Source of the DNA: CAVOAK01 sp965217615
GTDB taxonomy: Bacteria; Pseudomonadota; Alphaproteobacteria; UBA8366; CAVOAK01
Direction of reading: 5' to 3'
Length of the DNA stretch: 64,000 nucleotides
Assembly (NCBI GenBank): GCA_965217615.1
Contig: CBDCIT010000039.1
Span: 62,001-126,000, forward strand
The notes beneath the pieces were generated by a model. It was not told where the DNA came from. It searched no databases and worked only from the letters and a program-made list of their open reading frames with translations. Each line of letters begins with the position of its first letter. Position 1 is the first letter of the stretch. Position numbers and translations under genes: made by a program. Shown here one piece after another: positions 53,871-63,330 of this stretch.

Positions 53871-55054
53871 AGACCTCGGTGCTCCGCACAGCCGTTCAGG
53901 AATCCGGAAAACACGTTGTGGAATTCCGGCTCGTCGAGCAAGAAACTGTCGTGGCCCTTATCGGTCGTAACTTCTACGAAGCTTGCGTTTGCGGCCGCCG
54001 CGTTGAGCGCGTGAACGATCTCCCGGCTCTCCGAGGTTGGAAACAGCCAGTCGCTACTGAACGATGTCAGACAAAAGCGCACCGGAGTGTCCGCGAAAGC
54101 AGCAGTCAGCGATCCGCCGAACTCCTTCGCCAGGTCGAAATAGTCCATTGCCCTGGTTATGTAGAGGTACGAATTAGCGTCAAAGCGCTCAACAAATGTG
54201 CTGCCCTGATGCCGCAGGTAACTTTCGACTTGGAAATCGGCCTCAAACCCATAGGTCAGCTGATCGCGATCCTGCAGGTTACGGCCAAACTTCCGATGCA
54301 GGGCTGACTCCGACATATAGGTGATATGTGCGGCCATGCGCGCGACAGACAGGCCACGCCGGGGGACGACGTCGTGGCTCAGATAGTCGCCGCCGTGCCA
54401 GTCTGGGTCGGCAATGATCGACTGGCGCCCAACCTCGTGGAACGCAATATTTTGTGCGGAATGACGAGCCGAACCGGCAATTGGCGCCGCCGCGAAGACA
54501 TGCTTGGGATAGCGCACGGCCCATTCGAGCGCTTGCATGGCGCCCATTGAGCCTCCGGTTACGAAAAACAATTGCTCGATACCCAAATGCTCAATAAGCA
54601 GCTTTTGCGCACGCACCATGTCGGCGATTGTTATCACCGGAAATTGGAGACCATAGGGTTTGCCGGTTGCCGGATCGGCCTCTTTTGGGCCGACCGTGCC
54701 CATGCAGCCCCCTAAAACGTTCGCGCAAATCACGTAGTAGCGGTCAGTGTCGAGCGGCTTGCCCTGGCCAACGACGAGATCCCACCAACCGGTTTTTCCC
54801 GTGATCGGATGGGGTTCCGCCATGAACTGGTCTCCAGTCAGCGCATGGCAAACGAGGACGGCATTGGACTTGTCCGCGTTCAACTCGCCGTAGGTCTGGA
54901 ACGCAACCGGAAATTCACGCAGCTCCGCCCCACCGTCGAGCCGCAACGGCTCACGTCTGCCGAGCACCACGTGGTGACCCGGAAGCTCCATTGCCGTCGC
55001 CTGGATAGCTTTAAGAGCGCACATTTCGGTCGTTTCGCGCAGTTGAGTCGTCAT
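53867..55054 (-). CDS. metX: Homoserine O-acetyltransferase/succinyltransferase MetX
   Basis: A 395-residue alpha/beta hydrolase-fold acyltransferase. Nucleophile Ser169 in FVTGGSMGAMQALEW; Asp in FSSDWLFPTSESREIV; His in TDKGHDSFLLD. LVCHALTGDQFMA and NVLGGCMGTVGP are family blocks. It activates L-homoserine for methionine synthesis in the cytoplasm; acetyl versus succinyl donor cannot be told here. The true start may be up to 20 residues later. It diverges from the chorismate mutase gene. Confidence 0.95.
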   Translation of the reverse strand: MTTQLRETTEMCALKAIQATAMELPGHHVVLGRREPLRLDGGAELREFPVAFQTYGELNADKSNAVLVCHALTGDQFMAEPHPITGKTGWWDLVVGQGKPLDTDRYYVICANVLGGCMGTVGPKEADPATGKPYGLQFPVITIADMVRAQKLLIEHLGIEQLFFVTGGSMGAMQALEWAVRYPKHVFAAAPIAGSARHSAQNIAFHEVGRQSIIADPDWHGGDYLSHDVVPRRGLSVARMAAHITYMSESALHRKFGRNLQDRDQLTYGFEADFQVESYLRHQGSTFVERFDANSYLYITRAMDYFDLAKEFGGSLTAAFADTPVRFCLTSFSSDWLFPTSESREIVHALNAAAANASFVEVTTDKGHDSFLLDEPEFHNVFSGFLNGCAEHRGL

Positions 55055-55169
55055 GGTCCGGGAGCGTGCGAATTGCTACGGACACCTGCTCATACTGTCA
55101 ATGTTTTCTTTGATTTCCATGACATCAAGCACTAGTAGTAGCGCTGCCCTGGTCACCCCCAATGAAGCC

Positions 55170-56069
55170 ATGACGACACCAAATCGCTCGCTTCTTGAGT
55201 TGCGCCGCGAAATCGACCGGATCGACACGTCACTGCATGACTTGATCATGCAACGTACCGATATCGTACGACGCATTGCCGAAATCAAGGACAAGAGCGG
55301 TATTCTAGTCATGCATCCTGGGCGCGAAGCGGACATCATGCGGCGCCTCGTCGAGCGCCATACCGGACCGTTTCCCGCATCTTCGCTCGTGCAGATTTGG
55401 CGCGAGATGATCGCCGCTGTAACGGCCTTGCAGGGCGCTCACTCCATCGCCATCAACGCGGCAGAAAACCGGCAGGGCTATTGGGACCTCGCGCGAACAC
55501 ATTTCGGAAGCCAGACACCAATGACGTCATATGCGGTCGCCCGCGACGTCGTCTCTCAGGTGTCGGCCGGAGGGACCAGAGTGGGCGTGCTGCCAATCCC
55601 ATCAGACGACGACACGGACCCGTGGTGGCCAAGCCTGTGCGTCCCCGATGCGCCACGCATCATCCTACGCTTACCCTTCGCCGGCAGTGGCAACGCGCGT
55701 GGCGATGCGATCGAGGCCTTCGCCATTGCTCGCGCAGAACCCGAGCGCACGGGCCTCGATCACTCCATCATCGCGCTGGAGACCAACGAGGCCTTGTCCC
55801 GAGCGGCGCTCAATGACATGCTCCAGAAGGCCAATCTGGAACCTCTTTTCACCACATCTTGCAAGCAGGATCGATGGCTTCATTTGGCCGCGGTTAAGGA
55901 ATTCGTGACCGCCGAGGATACGCGACTCAACCTCCTCGAGGCCCGCGATATGATACAACGTGTTCTAATCATCGGTGCCTACGCAGTGCCACTTTCAAAC
56001 GCTGAACTACAAAGCAAATCTGGCGGTGGGGCTGGGTTAGCCTCGTCGTCTATGACAGGAGAAAAATGA
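55170..56069 (+). CDS. Chorismate mutase (AroQ type) with C-terminal extension
   Basis: About 299 residues from ATG 55170 (an upstream in-frame ATG at 55119 is possible). Residues 6-90 are a type II chorismate mutase: LLELRREIDRIDTSLHDLIM, RTDIVRRIAEIKDKSG, HPGREADIMRRLVERH and LVQIWREMIAAVTALQ, with the substrate-binding Arg and Lys in place. The remaining 200 residues resemble a degenerate prephenate dehydratase-like region, seen in alphaproteobacterial homologs next to hisC and tyrC. It overlaps hisC by 4 bases. Confidence 0.85.
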   Translation: MTTPNRSLLELRREIDRIDTSLHDLIMQRTDIVRRIAEIKDKSGILVMHPGREADIMRRLVERHTGPFPASSLVQIWREMIAAVTALQGAHSIAINAAENRQGYWDLARTHFGSQTPMTSYAVARDVVSQVSAGGTRVGVLPIPSDDDTDPWWPSLCVPDAPRIILRLPFAGSGNARGDAIEAFAIARAEPERTGLDHSIIALETNEALSRAALNDMLQKANLEPLFTTSCKQDRWLHLAAVKEFVTAEDTRLNLLEARDMIQRVLIIGAYAVPLSNAELQSKSGGGAGLASSSMTGEK

Positions 56070-57157
56070 TGAGCGCGCCAGTTCCACTTCACGGCATCGA
56101 CGAACTTCCGCCGGTTGGCGGTGGAAGGCCAGGTACGGAAGGCGTCGTAAAACGCCTCCTGCTCGGGACCAACGAGAGCCCATTTGGGCCCAGCCCGCGC
56201 GCGCTCGAGGCGTTCGAAAAGCGAGGGCTTAATCTCAATCGCTATCCCGACCCCTCGTATCGCGAACTCCGCGAGGCAATTGGTAAACGGTTTTCTTGCG
56301 ATCCCGCGAGAACCGTCGTTACCTGCGGTTCGGAGTCGCTTATTCACCTACTCCTCCGCGCCTATTGCGGGTCTGGCGACGAAGTTCTGTTCAGCCAGTA
56401 CGAGTTTCGCATGGTCGGCCGGGTCACGCGGCTCTGCGGTGCAACGCCGGTCGAGGTGCAGAACTCAGGATGGTATGCGGACGTCGATGCCATGCTGGCG
56501 GCGGTCACCGACAACACGAAGATCGTCTTCCTCGCCAACCCCAACAATCCGACCGGCACATACCTTCCGGACAGTGAGATCCGGCGGCTGCACGCGGGCC
56601 TCCCGGAGCATGTGCTCTTCTTCCTCGACTCGGTCTATGCCGAATACATCTTGGAAAGCGACTACAAGTCGGGAATCGAGTTGGTAGACGAATTCTCGAA
56701 TGTTGTTATGATTCGCACCTTTTCGAAATACTACTCGCTGGCAGCGCTCCGGCTCGGCTGGGCCTACGGTGGAGCCGAGATCGCGCGGACTCTCAACACG
56801 ATGCGGTCGCCATTCAACGTCGGTTCACCTGCGCCGGAATGTGCGACCGCAGCGCTTGGCGATCCCGATTACGACAACGTTATGCTCGGGCATAACAACA
56901 AGTGGATGCCCTGGTTGTCGAAAGAGCTACAGGCGATGGGGCTCGAAGTGGCTCCGTCCGTTGGCAACTATGTCACGGCACGGTTCAAAGACACCGAAAC
57001 AGCAGAGACAATGTACAAGAGGCTTGTCTCCGAGGGCATCATGACCAATCTCCTGACGCCTTACGGACTGACCGACTGCATCCGCTTTACCGTCGGACTT
57101 GAGGAAGAGCTGCGCGAGTTGCTCGAAGTGATGGCAACACAACTGGCACCGGCGTGA
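56066..57157 (+). CDS. hisC: Histidinol-phosphate / aromatic aminotransferase
   Basis: A 363-residue fold type I PLP enzyme: NESPFGPSP (36-43), LANPNNPTGTY (157-167), a DSVYAEY block with Asp188, and the PLP lysine Lys221 in IRTFSKYYSLAALRLGW. Between chorismate mutase and arogenate/prephenate dehydrogenase, it probably also transaminates aromatic keto acids. It overlaps tyrC by 4 bases. Confidence 0.9.
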   Translation: MMSAPVPLHGIDELPPVGGGRPGTEGVVKRLLLGTNESPFGPSPRALEAFEKRGLNLNRYPDPSYRELREAIGKRFSCDPARTVVTCGSESLIHLLLRAYCGSGDEVLFSQYEFRMVGRVTRLCGATPVEVQNSGWYADVDAMLAAVTDNTKIVFLANPNNPTGTYLPDSEIRRLHAGLPEHVLFFLDSVYAEYILESDYKSGIELVDEFSNVVMIRTFSKYYSLAALRLGWAYGGAEIARTLNTMRSPFNVGSPAPECATAALGDPDYDNVMLGHNNKWMPWLSKELQAMGLEVAPSVGNYVTARFKDTETAETMYKRLVSEGIMTNLLTPYGLTDCIRFTVGLEEELRELLEVMATQLAPA

Positions 57158-58131
57158 ACGACGCTTCGCTGTTTCAGCGAATCGCCTTGATCGGACTCGG
57201 CCTGCTGGGTTCATCGATCGCACGGGTCGCAAAGCGTGAGAGGCTAACAGAACAGATTGCCGGCTGCGCGCGCACCAAGACGACCCGCGACAAAGCGCTA
57301 GAACTGGGCTTCGTCGATAGCGTTCATGAGGATCCGGCCGAGGCGGTCGCCGGCGCCGATATCGTTTTCCTGTGCACGCACGTCGGCAGCTACGGCGCTA
57401 TCGCCGGAAAGATCGCAAATGCGCTCAAACAGGGGGCGGTCGTCTCCGACGTTGGGTCGGTTAAGCGCGCGGTGATCGACGATGTGCGGCCACATATTCC
57501 GGCGGGCGTCCACTTTGTTCCCGGACACCCGGTCGCAGGCACCGAGCATTCGGGCCCTGAATCCGGATTTGCGGATCTGTTTGCGGGCCGCCATTGCATT
57601 CTTACTCCCGAACCGGACTGTGATTTAGAGGCGGTGGAAAAGGTCAGGCAATTCTGGCAACGCGCCGGTATGGAGGTTGAGATGATGGACGCGGACCACC
57701 ATGACCGCGTTCTTGCTGTAACGTCCCATTTGCCGCACCTCATTGCCTATACCATCGTTGCCACGGTGAGTGATCTTGAGCGGCAACTCAACCGCGAGGC
57801 TGCCGCGGATAAAACACTGGTCGAAACCAACGAGGTGATCCGCTATTCGGCCGGTGGGTTTCGCGATTTTACCCGTATCGCCGCATCGGACCCGGAAATG
57901 TGGCGCGATGTCTTTCTCAACAACCGCAAAGCGATCCTGGAGATGCTAGGTCGTTTCTCGGAGGACCTCGCGGCACTTCAGCGGGCCATTCGATGGGGAG
58001 AAGGCGAAACGCTTGAAGCATTGTTCCGGCGCACGCGTGAAATCCGCCGCGGCATAATCGAAATGCGCCAGGCGGGCACGTTTGAGGCGACAGAACCTAG
58101 CGAAAAAGCGAAGGGAGCCGAGCAAGCTTAA
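57154..58131 (+). CDS. tyrC: Prephenate/arogenate dehydrogenase
   Basis: A 325-residue TyrA-type dehydrogenase starting GTG. NAD(P) site RIALIGLGLLGSSIARVAKR; catalytic region DVGSVKRAVIDDV, FVPGHPVAGTEHSGPE (His), and the C-terminal helical domain HDRVLAVTSHLPHLIAYTIV, EVIRYSAGGFRDFTRIAASD. It completes the chorismate-to-tyrosine branch with the two genes upstream. Its last 35 bases overlap the convergent DUF2125 gene. Confidence 0.9.
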   Translation: MNDASLFQRIALIGLGLLGSSIARVAKRERLTEQIAGCARTKTTRDKALELGFVDSVHEDPAEAVAGADIVFLCTHVGSYGAIAGKIANALKQGAVVSDVGSVKRAVIDDVRPHIPAGVHFVPGHPVAGTEHSGPESGFADLFAGRHCILTPEPDCDLEAVEKVRQFWQRAGMEVEMMDADHHDRVLAVTSHLPHLIAYTIVATVSDLERQLNREAAADKTLVETNEVIRYSAGGFRDFTRIAASDPEMWRDVFLNNRKAILEMLGRFSEDLAALQRAIRWGEGETLEALFRRTREIRRGIIEMRQAGTFEATEPSEKAKGAEQA

Positions 58132-59086
58132 GCGGCCCCAGGAAAAGGCCGCCGTCCTGCGCCGTCAATGGCACAGACAACACCGGCTGGCCACCGTCGG
58201 ACGACGGCTTTGCCATCAAACCCACCGCGGCGCTCCCTGTCGTTGCCGCAAACTTGGATATCAACCCCATCGACGCCAGCGCCACGAGCGCGTCTGCGAG
58301 CCCGCGTATATCGGCGGTAAGCGCCGCCAGAGGCCGAAGCTGATCGTCGAGGGAGGCCGTGCCAACGGCACGCAAATCCAGCGCGCCCCAGTTGGCCTGG
58401 AGCCACTGGACTTCCAACGTCCCACCTTCTCGGCGCCAAGCATCGACAGAGGCTTGATCAAAGCGGTCGATCGATCCAAGCAGTTTTAGCCCGGCCCTCA
58501 GGCTCTTGATCTCGCTGCCCAGCGGCGGCGCATCGAGGTTCGGAAGCGCCACGGAGGATGCGCTAAGCGACATCTCAAACGAGCTGTTCGTGTGGCTATC
58601 TGGCATGCGATCGGCGACCGACAGGCGAACTTCCAGTTCGGCCAACGCAAGCGCTTGCGCGCCGTCGTCGGTTATGTTCACGCCTCTAAGGTTGAACTCG
58701 GCGCGAGATAGTGAGCCGTTCCCATTCAACTCGGCGACGACAACTGCGTGTTCAGATGCGATAGCAAACGAATATTTCGAGCGTCCAAGATCAACGCGGT
58801 GCGGGCCAAAGACCGCCAGTCGGTAACGCCGCAAATTCCACGGCTGCAGCTCCAGGATGGCCGCGGCCAAATCCCAGCGAACGCGGCGATTGTCGGATGT
58901 AAATATGGGATCCTCAATGCGCAGTCGAATAGCAAACGGAAAGCCGCTGGTCGATATGCCGCTGTGAGTGATCCGAAAACTTGGGAACTCACCGGCGGTC
59001 CAGCGCTCGACAAGACGTTCGGTCCTTGCCGCTATGAGAAACCAATACCCCGGGTATGTCGCGGCAATGATGGCGACCATCACCAC
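58097..59086 (-). CDS. DUF2125 domain protein
   Basis: A 329-residue envelope protein: N-terminal helix (VMVAIIAATYPGYWFLIA), then DUF2125 with WTAGEFPSFRITHSGISTSGFPFAIRLRI and H-VVVAELN-like strands (HAVVVAELNGNG), ending LTAQDGGLFLGPLKLARLPS. The start is uncertain: coding character extends upstream (RRWVAGFVV before the first GTG) and an unusual start near 59110 cannot be excluded. It overlaps tyrC tail to tail, a conserved neighbourhood in Rhodospirillales (inference). Function unknown. Confidence 0.8.
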   Translation of the reverse strand: MVMVAIIAATYPGYWFLIAARTERLVERWTAGEFPSFRITHSGISTSGFPFAIRLRIEDPIFTSDNRRVRWDLAAAILELQPWNLRRYRLAVFGPHRVDLGRSKYSFAIASEHAVVVAELNGNGSLSRAEFNLRGVNITDDGAQALALAELEVRLSVADRMPDSHTNSSFEMSLSASSVALPNLDAPPLGSEIKSLRAGLKLLGSIDRFDQASVDAWRREGGTLEVQWLQANWGALDLRAVGTASLDDQLRPLAALTADIRGLADALVALASMGLISKFAATTGSAAVGLMAKPSSDGGQPVLSVPLTAQDGGLFLGPLKLARLPSLFR

Positions 59087-59157
59087 GAACCCTGCAACCC
59101 AGCGGCGGTCTATGTGCGGAATGTCCGATCCCCTCCCTGCTGCGTTTGTACCGGCCG

Positions 59158-59367
59158 CTACTCGCCGATGCGCATGGGCCCGAACTGTGTGATGAAGTAT
59201 GTCAGTCTGTCAAAATCAACGAACGTCCAGGCGGCCGTCAGCATCAAGATAAGCAACCCCACCATGTAATACCACGGCAAGGGAGTCGGCTGGTCGAGGC
59301 CGCATCCTGGACACACGTCGACGAGTCCGAGAATTGGCGTACTGCAGCGCGGGCGAGCTCGCGCCAT
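59158..59367 (-). CDS. Small membrane protein with CxxC motif
   Basis: A 69-residue protein starting 7 bases after the nrdJ stop. It has DVCPGCGLDQPTPLPWYY (CxxC) followed by one hydrophobic helix (MVGLLILMLTAAWTFVDF). It looks coding and is likely in the nrdJ transcript. Family not recognised. Confidence 0.5.
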   Translation of the reverse strand: MARARPRCSTPILGLVDVCPGCGLDQPTPLPWYYMVGLLILMLTAAWTFVDFDRLTYFITQFGPMRIGE

Positions 59368-59374
59368 TAGCGCC

Positions 59375-61669
59375 TTACGCGCATTTGGAATAGCCGCATG
59401 TCGCACACAGATCGCAGCCTTCCTGGTGAATAAGGTTGGAGCCGCCGCATTTTGGGCACTGCCTTCGCGGCATGGCGCCGACCTGGATCTGTTCCCCGCC
59501 CTCATTCTTCAGCGGCTTTTCGTCGGTTGGCAAAAAACCAATGTCGACCATATGCCGCTCAATAACACCGCCGATTGCCGCCAACAGCGACGGCACATAG
59601 CTGCCCTCCATCCAGTAGCCCCCTCTCGGATCGAAGACAGCCTTCAGTTCTTCAACGACGAAGGATACATCGCCACCACGGCGAAACACCGCGCTGATCA
59701 TCCGGGTCAGTGCAAGCGTCCATGCGTAGTGTTCCATGTTCTTGGAATTAATAAACACCTCGAATGGACGGCGTCTGCGATCCTGCACGATATCGTTGAT
59801 TGTGATGTAGATCGCATGCTCGCTTTCAGGCCAGCGAAGTTTGTAGGTGCGGCCTGGCAACGCCTCGGGCCGGCCCAACGGTTGGGTCATGTAGACAATT
59901 CCAGCCGAATGGTCGGTTTCTGGCTGCAGCTGCAACACTGACTGGCCGGCGTCCGTCTCGTCCATTGTGGCTTGTGCGTCCAGCGACAGGATTGACCCGG
60001 TGACGTCATTGGGACGGTAGGTCGTGCACCCCTTGCAGCCTAAGTCGTAGGCATGCTGATAGATGTCCTTAAACGCCTCGAAATTGATACTTTCAGGCAC
60101 GTTGATGGTCTTGGAGATAGAGCTATCGACAAATTTCTGCACCGACGCCTGCATCACGATGTGTTCGTCCGGCATAAGCCGTTGTGCGTCGACGAAATAG
60201 TCCGGTAACGTGGCTTCCTCTCCGTGCAGCCGCCGATACTCACTATAGGCATAGTCGGTTACCGCCTCTTCGCGGTTACCGCCATCCGGCATCAAAACGT
60301 TGCGGCGATGCTGAAAACTGAACACCGGCTCAATGCCTGAGGACACGTTGTCAGCCAGAAGGGATATCGTGCCGGTCGGCGCGATTGACGTAACCAGCGC
60401 GTTGCGAACCCCATACTTTCCAATTGCGCGCCGCAGATCCGTGTCGAGCGACTGGACGCCCTCACCCGCAAGGTAGGCCTCGCAATCGAACAGCGGGAAG
60501 GGTCCCCTTTCGCGCGCCAGATCGATCGACGCCTCGTAAGCGTGGCGCCTCAATGCCGCCATCCATCGCTCTGTCAACTCTACCGCTTCAGCACTCCCGT
60601 AGCGCGCCCGACACATCAGCAGTGCATCTGCCAATCCGGTAATGCCTAGTCCGATACGCCGCTTGGCGATCGCTTCGTTGCGCTGTTGATCCAAAGGAAA
60701 TCGGGTTATGTCGATGACGTTATCCAACATCCGCACAGCGAGTGGCACCAAGCGTGACAGTTCAATTTCGTCGAGCGCCGCGTCTTCGGCAAACGGATTG
60801 CGTACCAGACGCGCCAAGTTGACGGAGCCCAACAAACATGCACCATAGGGCGGCAAGGGCTGTTCGCCGCACGGATTAGTCGCCTGGATCGTCTCGCAGT
60901 AGGACAACGGGTTCAGACGATTGATCCGATCGATGAAAATCACGCCTGGCTCGGCGTAGGCATAGGTGGCACGCATGATCAAATCCCAGAGGTCGCGTGC
61001 TTTGATCGATTTGTGGGTCACGTCGCCGAACTTCAGCGCCCAGCCGGCGTCTTCACGCACGGCATGCATGAAATCGTCGGTCACCAACACCGACAGATTG
61101 AACATGCGCAATCGTCCGGGTTCGTGTTTCGCGCAAACAAATTCTTCGATGTCCGGATGGTCGCAGCGCATCGTCGCCATCATTGCGCCGCGCCGATAGC
61201 CCGCACTGATGATTGTGCGGCACATCGCATCCCAAACATCCATGAAACTCAGCGGACCGGAAGCGTCTGCACCGACGCCCCGAACAGGTGCGCCGCGCGG
61301 CCGCAGCGTGGTAAAATCGTAACCGATGCCACCGCCTTGCTGCATCGTCAGTGCCGCTTCTTTGAGACTTTCAAATATTCCGCCCATATCGTCGGGAATC
61401 GTTCCCATGACGAAACAGTTGAACAGTGTGACGTCACGCTCGCTTCCGGCACCGGCGAGTATTCGACCGGCCGGCAGGAAGCGAAAGTCCTCCAACGCAC
61501 CGTAGAACCGTTCGCGCCACAACTCGGGCCGCTCTTCCTGTGCCGCGAGGGCTTTGGCCACACGGGCCCAGCTATCTTCGATCGATTTATCCACAGGCGT
61601 GCCGTCCGCCGACTTTAAGCGATACTTAAGGTCCCAGATTTGCTGGGCGACGGCGGTGATTGCTACCAT
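59375..61669 (-). CDS. nrdJ: Adenosylcobalamin-dependent (class II) ribonucleotide reductase
   Basis: A 764-residue class II reductase making deoxyribonucleotides. TLFNCFVMGTI (Cys85) and NPCGEQPLPPYGACLLGS (radical Cys267 and Glu269) are the active-site blocks; FLPAGRILAGAG and TMQQGGGIGYDF are substrate-binding. The C-terminus is a zinc-ribbon tail (CPKCGG and CDLCATCGYSKCA). A B12 riboswitch was not recognised in the leader 61670-61888. It is probably the main aerobic reductase; no nrdAB is in view. Confidence 0.95.
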   Translation of the reverse strand: MVAITAVAQQIWDLKYRLKSADGTPVDKSIEDSWARVAKALAAQEERPELWRERFYGALEDFRFLPAGRILAGAGSERDVTLFNCFVMGTIPDDMGGIFESLKEAALTMQQGGGIGYDFTTLRPRGAPVRGVGADASGPLSFMDVWDAMCRTIISAGYRRGAMMATMRCDHPDIEEFVCAKHEPGRLRMFNLSVLVTDDFMHAVREDAGWALKFGDVTHKSIKARDLWDLIMRATYAYAEPGVIFIDRINRLNPLSYCETIQATNPCGEQPLPPYGACLLGSVNLARLVRNPFAEDAALDEIELSRLVPLAVRMLDNVIDITRFPLDQQRNEAIAKRRIGLGITGLADALLMCRARYGSAEAVELTERWMAALRRHAYEASIDLARERGPFPLFDCEAYLAGEGVQSLDTDLRRAIGKYGVRNALVTSIAPTGTISLLADNVSSGIEPVFSFQHRRNVLMPDGGNREEAVTDYAYSEYRRLHGEEATLPDYFVDAQRLMPDEHIVMQASVQKFVDSSISKTINVPESINFEAFKDIYQHAYDLGCKGCTTYRPNDVTGSILSLDAQATMDETDAGQSVLQLQPETDHSAGIVYMTQPLGRPEALPGRTYKLRWPESEHAIYITINDIVQDRRRRPFEVFINSKNMEHYAWTLALTRMISAVFRRGGDVSFVVEELKAVFDPRGGYWMEGSYVPSLLAAIGGVIERHMVDIGFLPTDEKPLKNEGGEQIQVGAMPRRQCPKCGGSNLIHQEGCDLCATCGYSKCA

Positions 61670-61837
61670 GCGGCTTGTTGCCTCTTGCGCGTGCCAAGTC
61701 GGCGCCTATTGGTCGCCAGGCGCGCCTCGTCGTAAACGGCGGTCTCTAACGCATTGATCCAATCTATATACGTAGGCGGAGGGTGGAAAAGGATCAAGCA
61801 CTCCGCATGAAATCAATCGAACGCTACGATTCTCTTC

Positions 61838-61856
61838 TGTGGAACGCGATTCCACA
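61838..61856. repeat. Short inverted repeat
   Basis: TGTGGAA, 5-base loop, TTCCACA between plsC end and nrdJ start. Could be a terminator stem (no T-run) or an operator. Confidence 0.35.
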
Positions 61857-61888
61857 ATTACCCGTTGTTTTATAAGAATTATTTAGCG

Positions 61889-62686
61889 TCAGGTTTGTTC
61901 GGCATTGGACTTAGAAGCCTCTTCTTTGCCGACCGCTGGCATGCTTTCGCTAGGTGAGTTTCCCTTAAGTCGCCCGTGTGCCTCATCCTCAAGCCGGTCG
62001 CTCGCCTCTTCGATTTGGGCCTCCAGAAGTGCCATGAATTCGCGCCGTTCAAGCCCCGGATCGATAGGTTTTAGGAATTCGATCGTTATCATTCCTGGAA
62101 ACTTTACGAACCGTCGCCGCGGCCAAAATATGCCCGAATTGAGCGCTACCGGCACGACGCTCGCGCCCAGTTCGCCATATATCGCTGCGATTCCCGGCAG
62201 ATATGCGCCCTCCTCCCCTGAGGCCACACGTGTGCCTTGTGGAAATACGACGATCGAGCGCCCCGCTGCCAGCACGCCGTGCGCCCGCGCGATCATCGTC
62301 TTGATCGATCTCACAGCAGTCGTTCTATCGATGCCAATCATCCCCATACGCCAGACGTACCAGCCCCAAAGGGGGATCCACATGAGTTCTCGCTTCAAGA
62401 CAAAGGCACAGTCGGGAACAATCAGCCGAAAAAATAGCGTTTCCCACGCTGATTGATGCTTCGACGCATAAATGGCCGGTCCGGCCGACCGGTTTTCGAT
62501 ACCGCGAAGCTCGTAGCGAAGACCCAGGACCGTATCTGCGAAAAATGCAATGCCACGCAGCCATATATGAACAAACACGGCAAGCACCCTGCGGGGCACG
62601 AGAAGCAGCGGCAAGTAGAGGATGCTAAGCCCGGCCGTCCAAGCGTAGAGTCCGAAGGCGAACAGCAGAGAGCGCGCGAATATCAT
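61889..62686 (-). CDS. plsC: 1-acyl-glycerol-3-phosphate acyltransferase
   Basis: A 265-residue inner-membrane acyltransferase (phosphatidic acid synthesis). N-terminal membrane helices; motif I is SKHQSAWET (His77-x4-Glu in place of the classic Asp, common in alphaproteobacteria), motif III region FPQGTRVA, and a P-containing fourth block VVPVALNSG. It is 5 bases downstream of the ydcF-like gene in a row with gmhB and ftsX. Confidence 0.9.
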   Translation of the reverse strand: MIFARSLLFAFGLYAWTAGLSILYLPLLLVPRRVLAVFVHIWLRGIAFFADTVLGLRYELRGIENRSAGPAIYASKHQSAWETLFFRLIVPDCAFVLKRELMWIPLWGWYVWRMGMIGIDRTTAVRSIKTMIARAHGVLAAGRSIVVFPQGTRVASGEEGAYLPGIAAIYGELGASVVPVALNSGIFWPRRRFVKFPGMITIEFLKPIDPGLERREFMALLEAQIEEASDRLEDEAHGRLKGNSPSESMPAVGKEEASKSNAEQT

Positions 62687-62691
62687 CGCTT

Positions 62692-63330
62692 TTACCCATC
62701 AACCTGGCGGCCTAGCATCTGCCTTGCGCGCGCAAAAAGAAATTTGTGGTACTCGCCAATGATCAAGGTCGTTGTCCCCGGCCATCGCCACCACTCGTCG
62801 GTCTTCACATGGCCCGGGAATACCGGATGATCGATGATGACCAGATCGGGCAAAGCCGCGCGAAACTCTGCCACGCTACGCGGCATGTGATAGTTCGCAG
62901 TAACCAGTCTTAGCGAGAGTAAACCTTCCTCACGCATCCAATTCGCCGTTTCGCGTGCATTTCCAACAGTATTATCCGCGCTATAGCCTAGCGTGACGCA
63001 GCAGTCGAGTTCTTCCGGTGCACGCCTCGCGACATTTAAGAGTTCTTCAACTTCCACGCCGCGATGGACACCGGATATGAACAGCTTCTTGCCGCGACGA
63101 TTTTGCAGCAGTCTCAATCCCGTTTCAAGTCGCAGACTGCCACCGGTCAGTACAACGACGGCGTCGGTGACTGTTTCGGTGTCTGCCACATTGCCAGGTA
63201 TCAGACTGACAAATCTCACGAGTCCCGCCCCCCAAGCGACCACCCCCAAGAGGACCGCCAAGGTCAGCGACACCGCGATCCTGCGTTTGCGGCGAAGCCG
63301 AACTGGCGATGGCTGTGCCGAGCGCCTCAC
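62692..63330 (-). CDS. YdcF/ElyC-type DUF218 protein
   Basis: A 212-residue membrane-anchored DUF218 protein: one N-terminal helix (AVSLTLAVLLGVVAWGAGLV), then AVVVLTGGSLRLETGLRLL and GKKLFISGVHRGVEVEELL, NARETANWM, LVTANYHMPRSV. Homologs (ElyC, SanA, YdcF) affect envelope integrity. Overlaps gmhB by 4 bases. Confidence 0.85.
   Translation of the reverse strand: MRRSAQPSPVRLRRKRRIAVSLTLAVLLGVVAWGAGLVRFVSLIPGNVADTETVTDAVVVLTGGSLRLETGLRLLQNRRGKKLFISGVHRGVEVEELLNVARRAPEELDCCVTLGYSADNTVGNARETANWMREEGLLSLRLVTANYHMPRSVAEFRAALPDLVIIDHPVFPGHVKTDEWWRWPGTTTLIIGEYHKFLFARARQMLGRQVDG

Noticed and set aside
61670..61888. Possible NrdR box or B12 riboswitch before nrdJ
   Set aside because: CAATCTATATACGTAG only loosely resembles an NrdR box, no second box is present, and no B12-box or riboswitch stem pattern was found.
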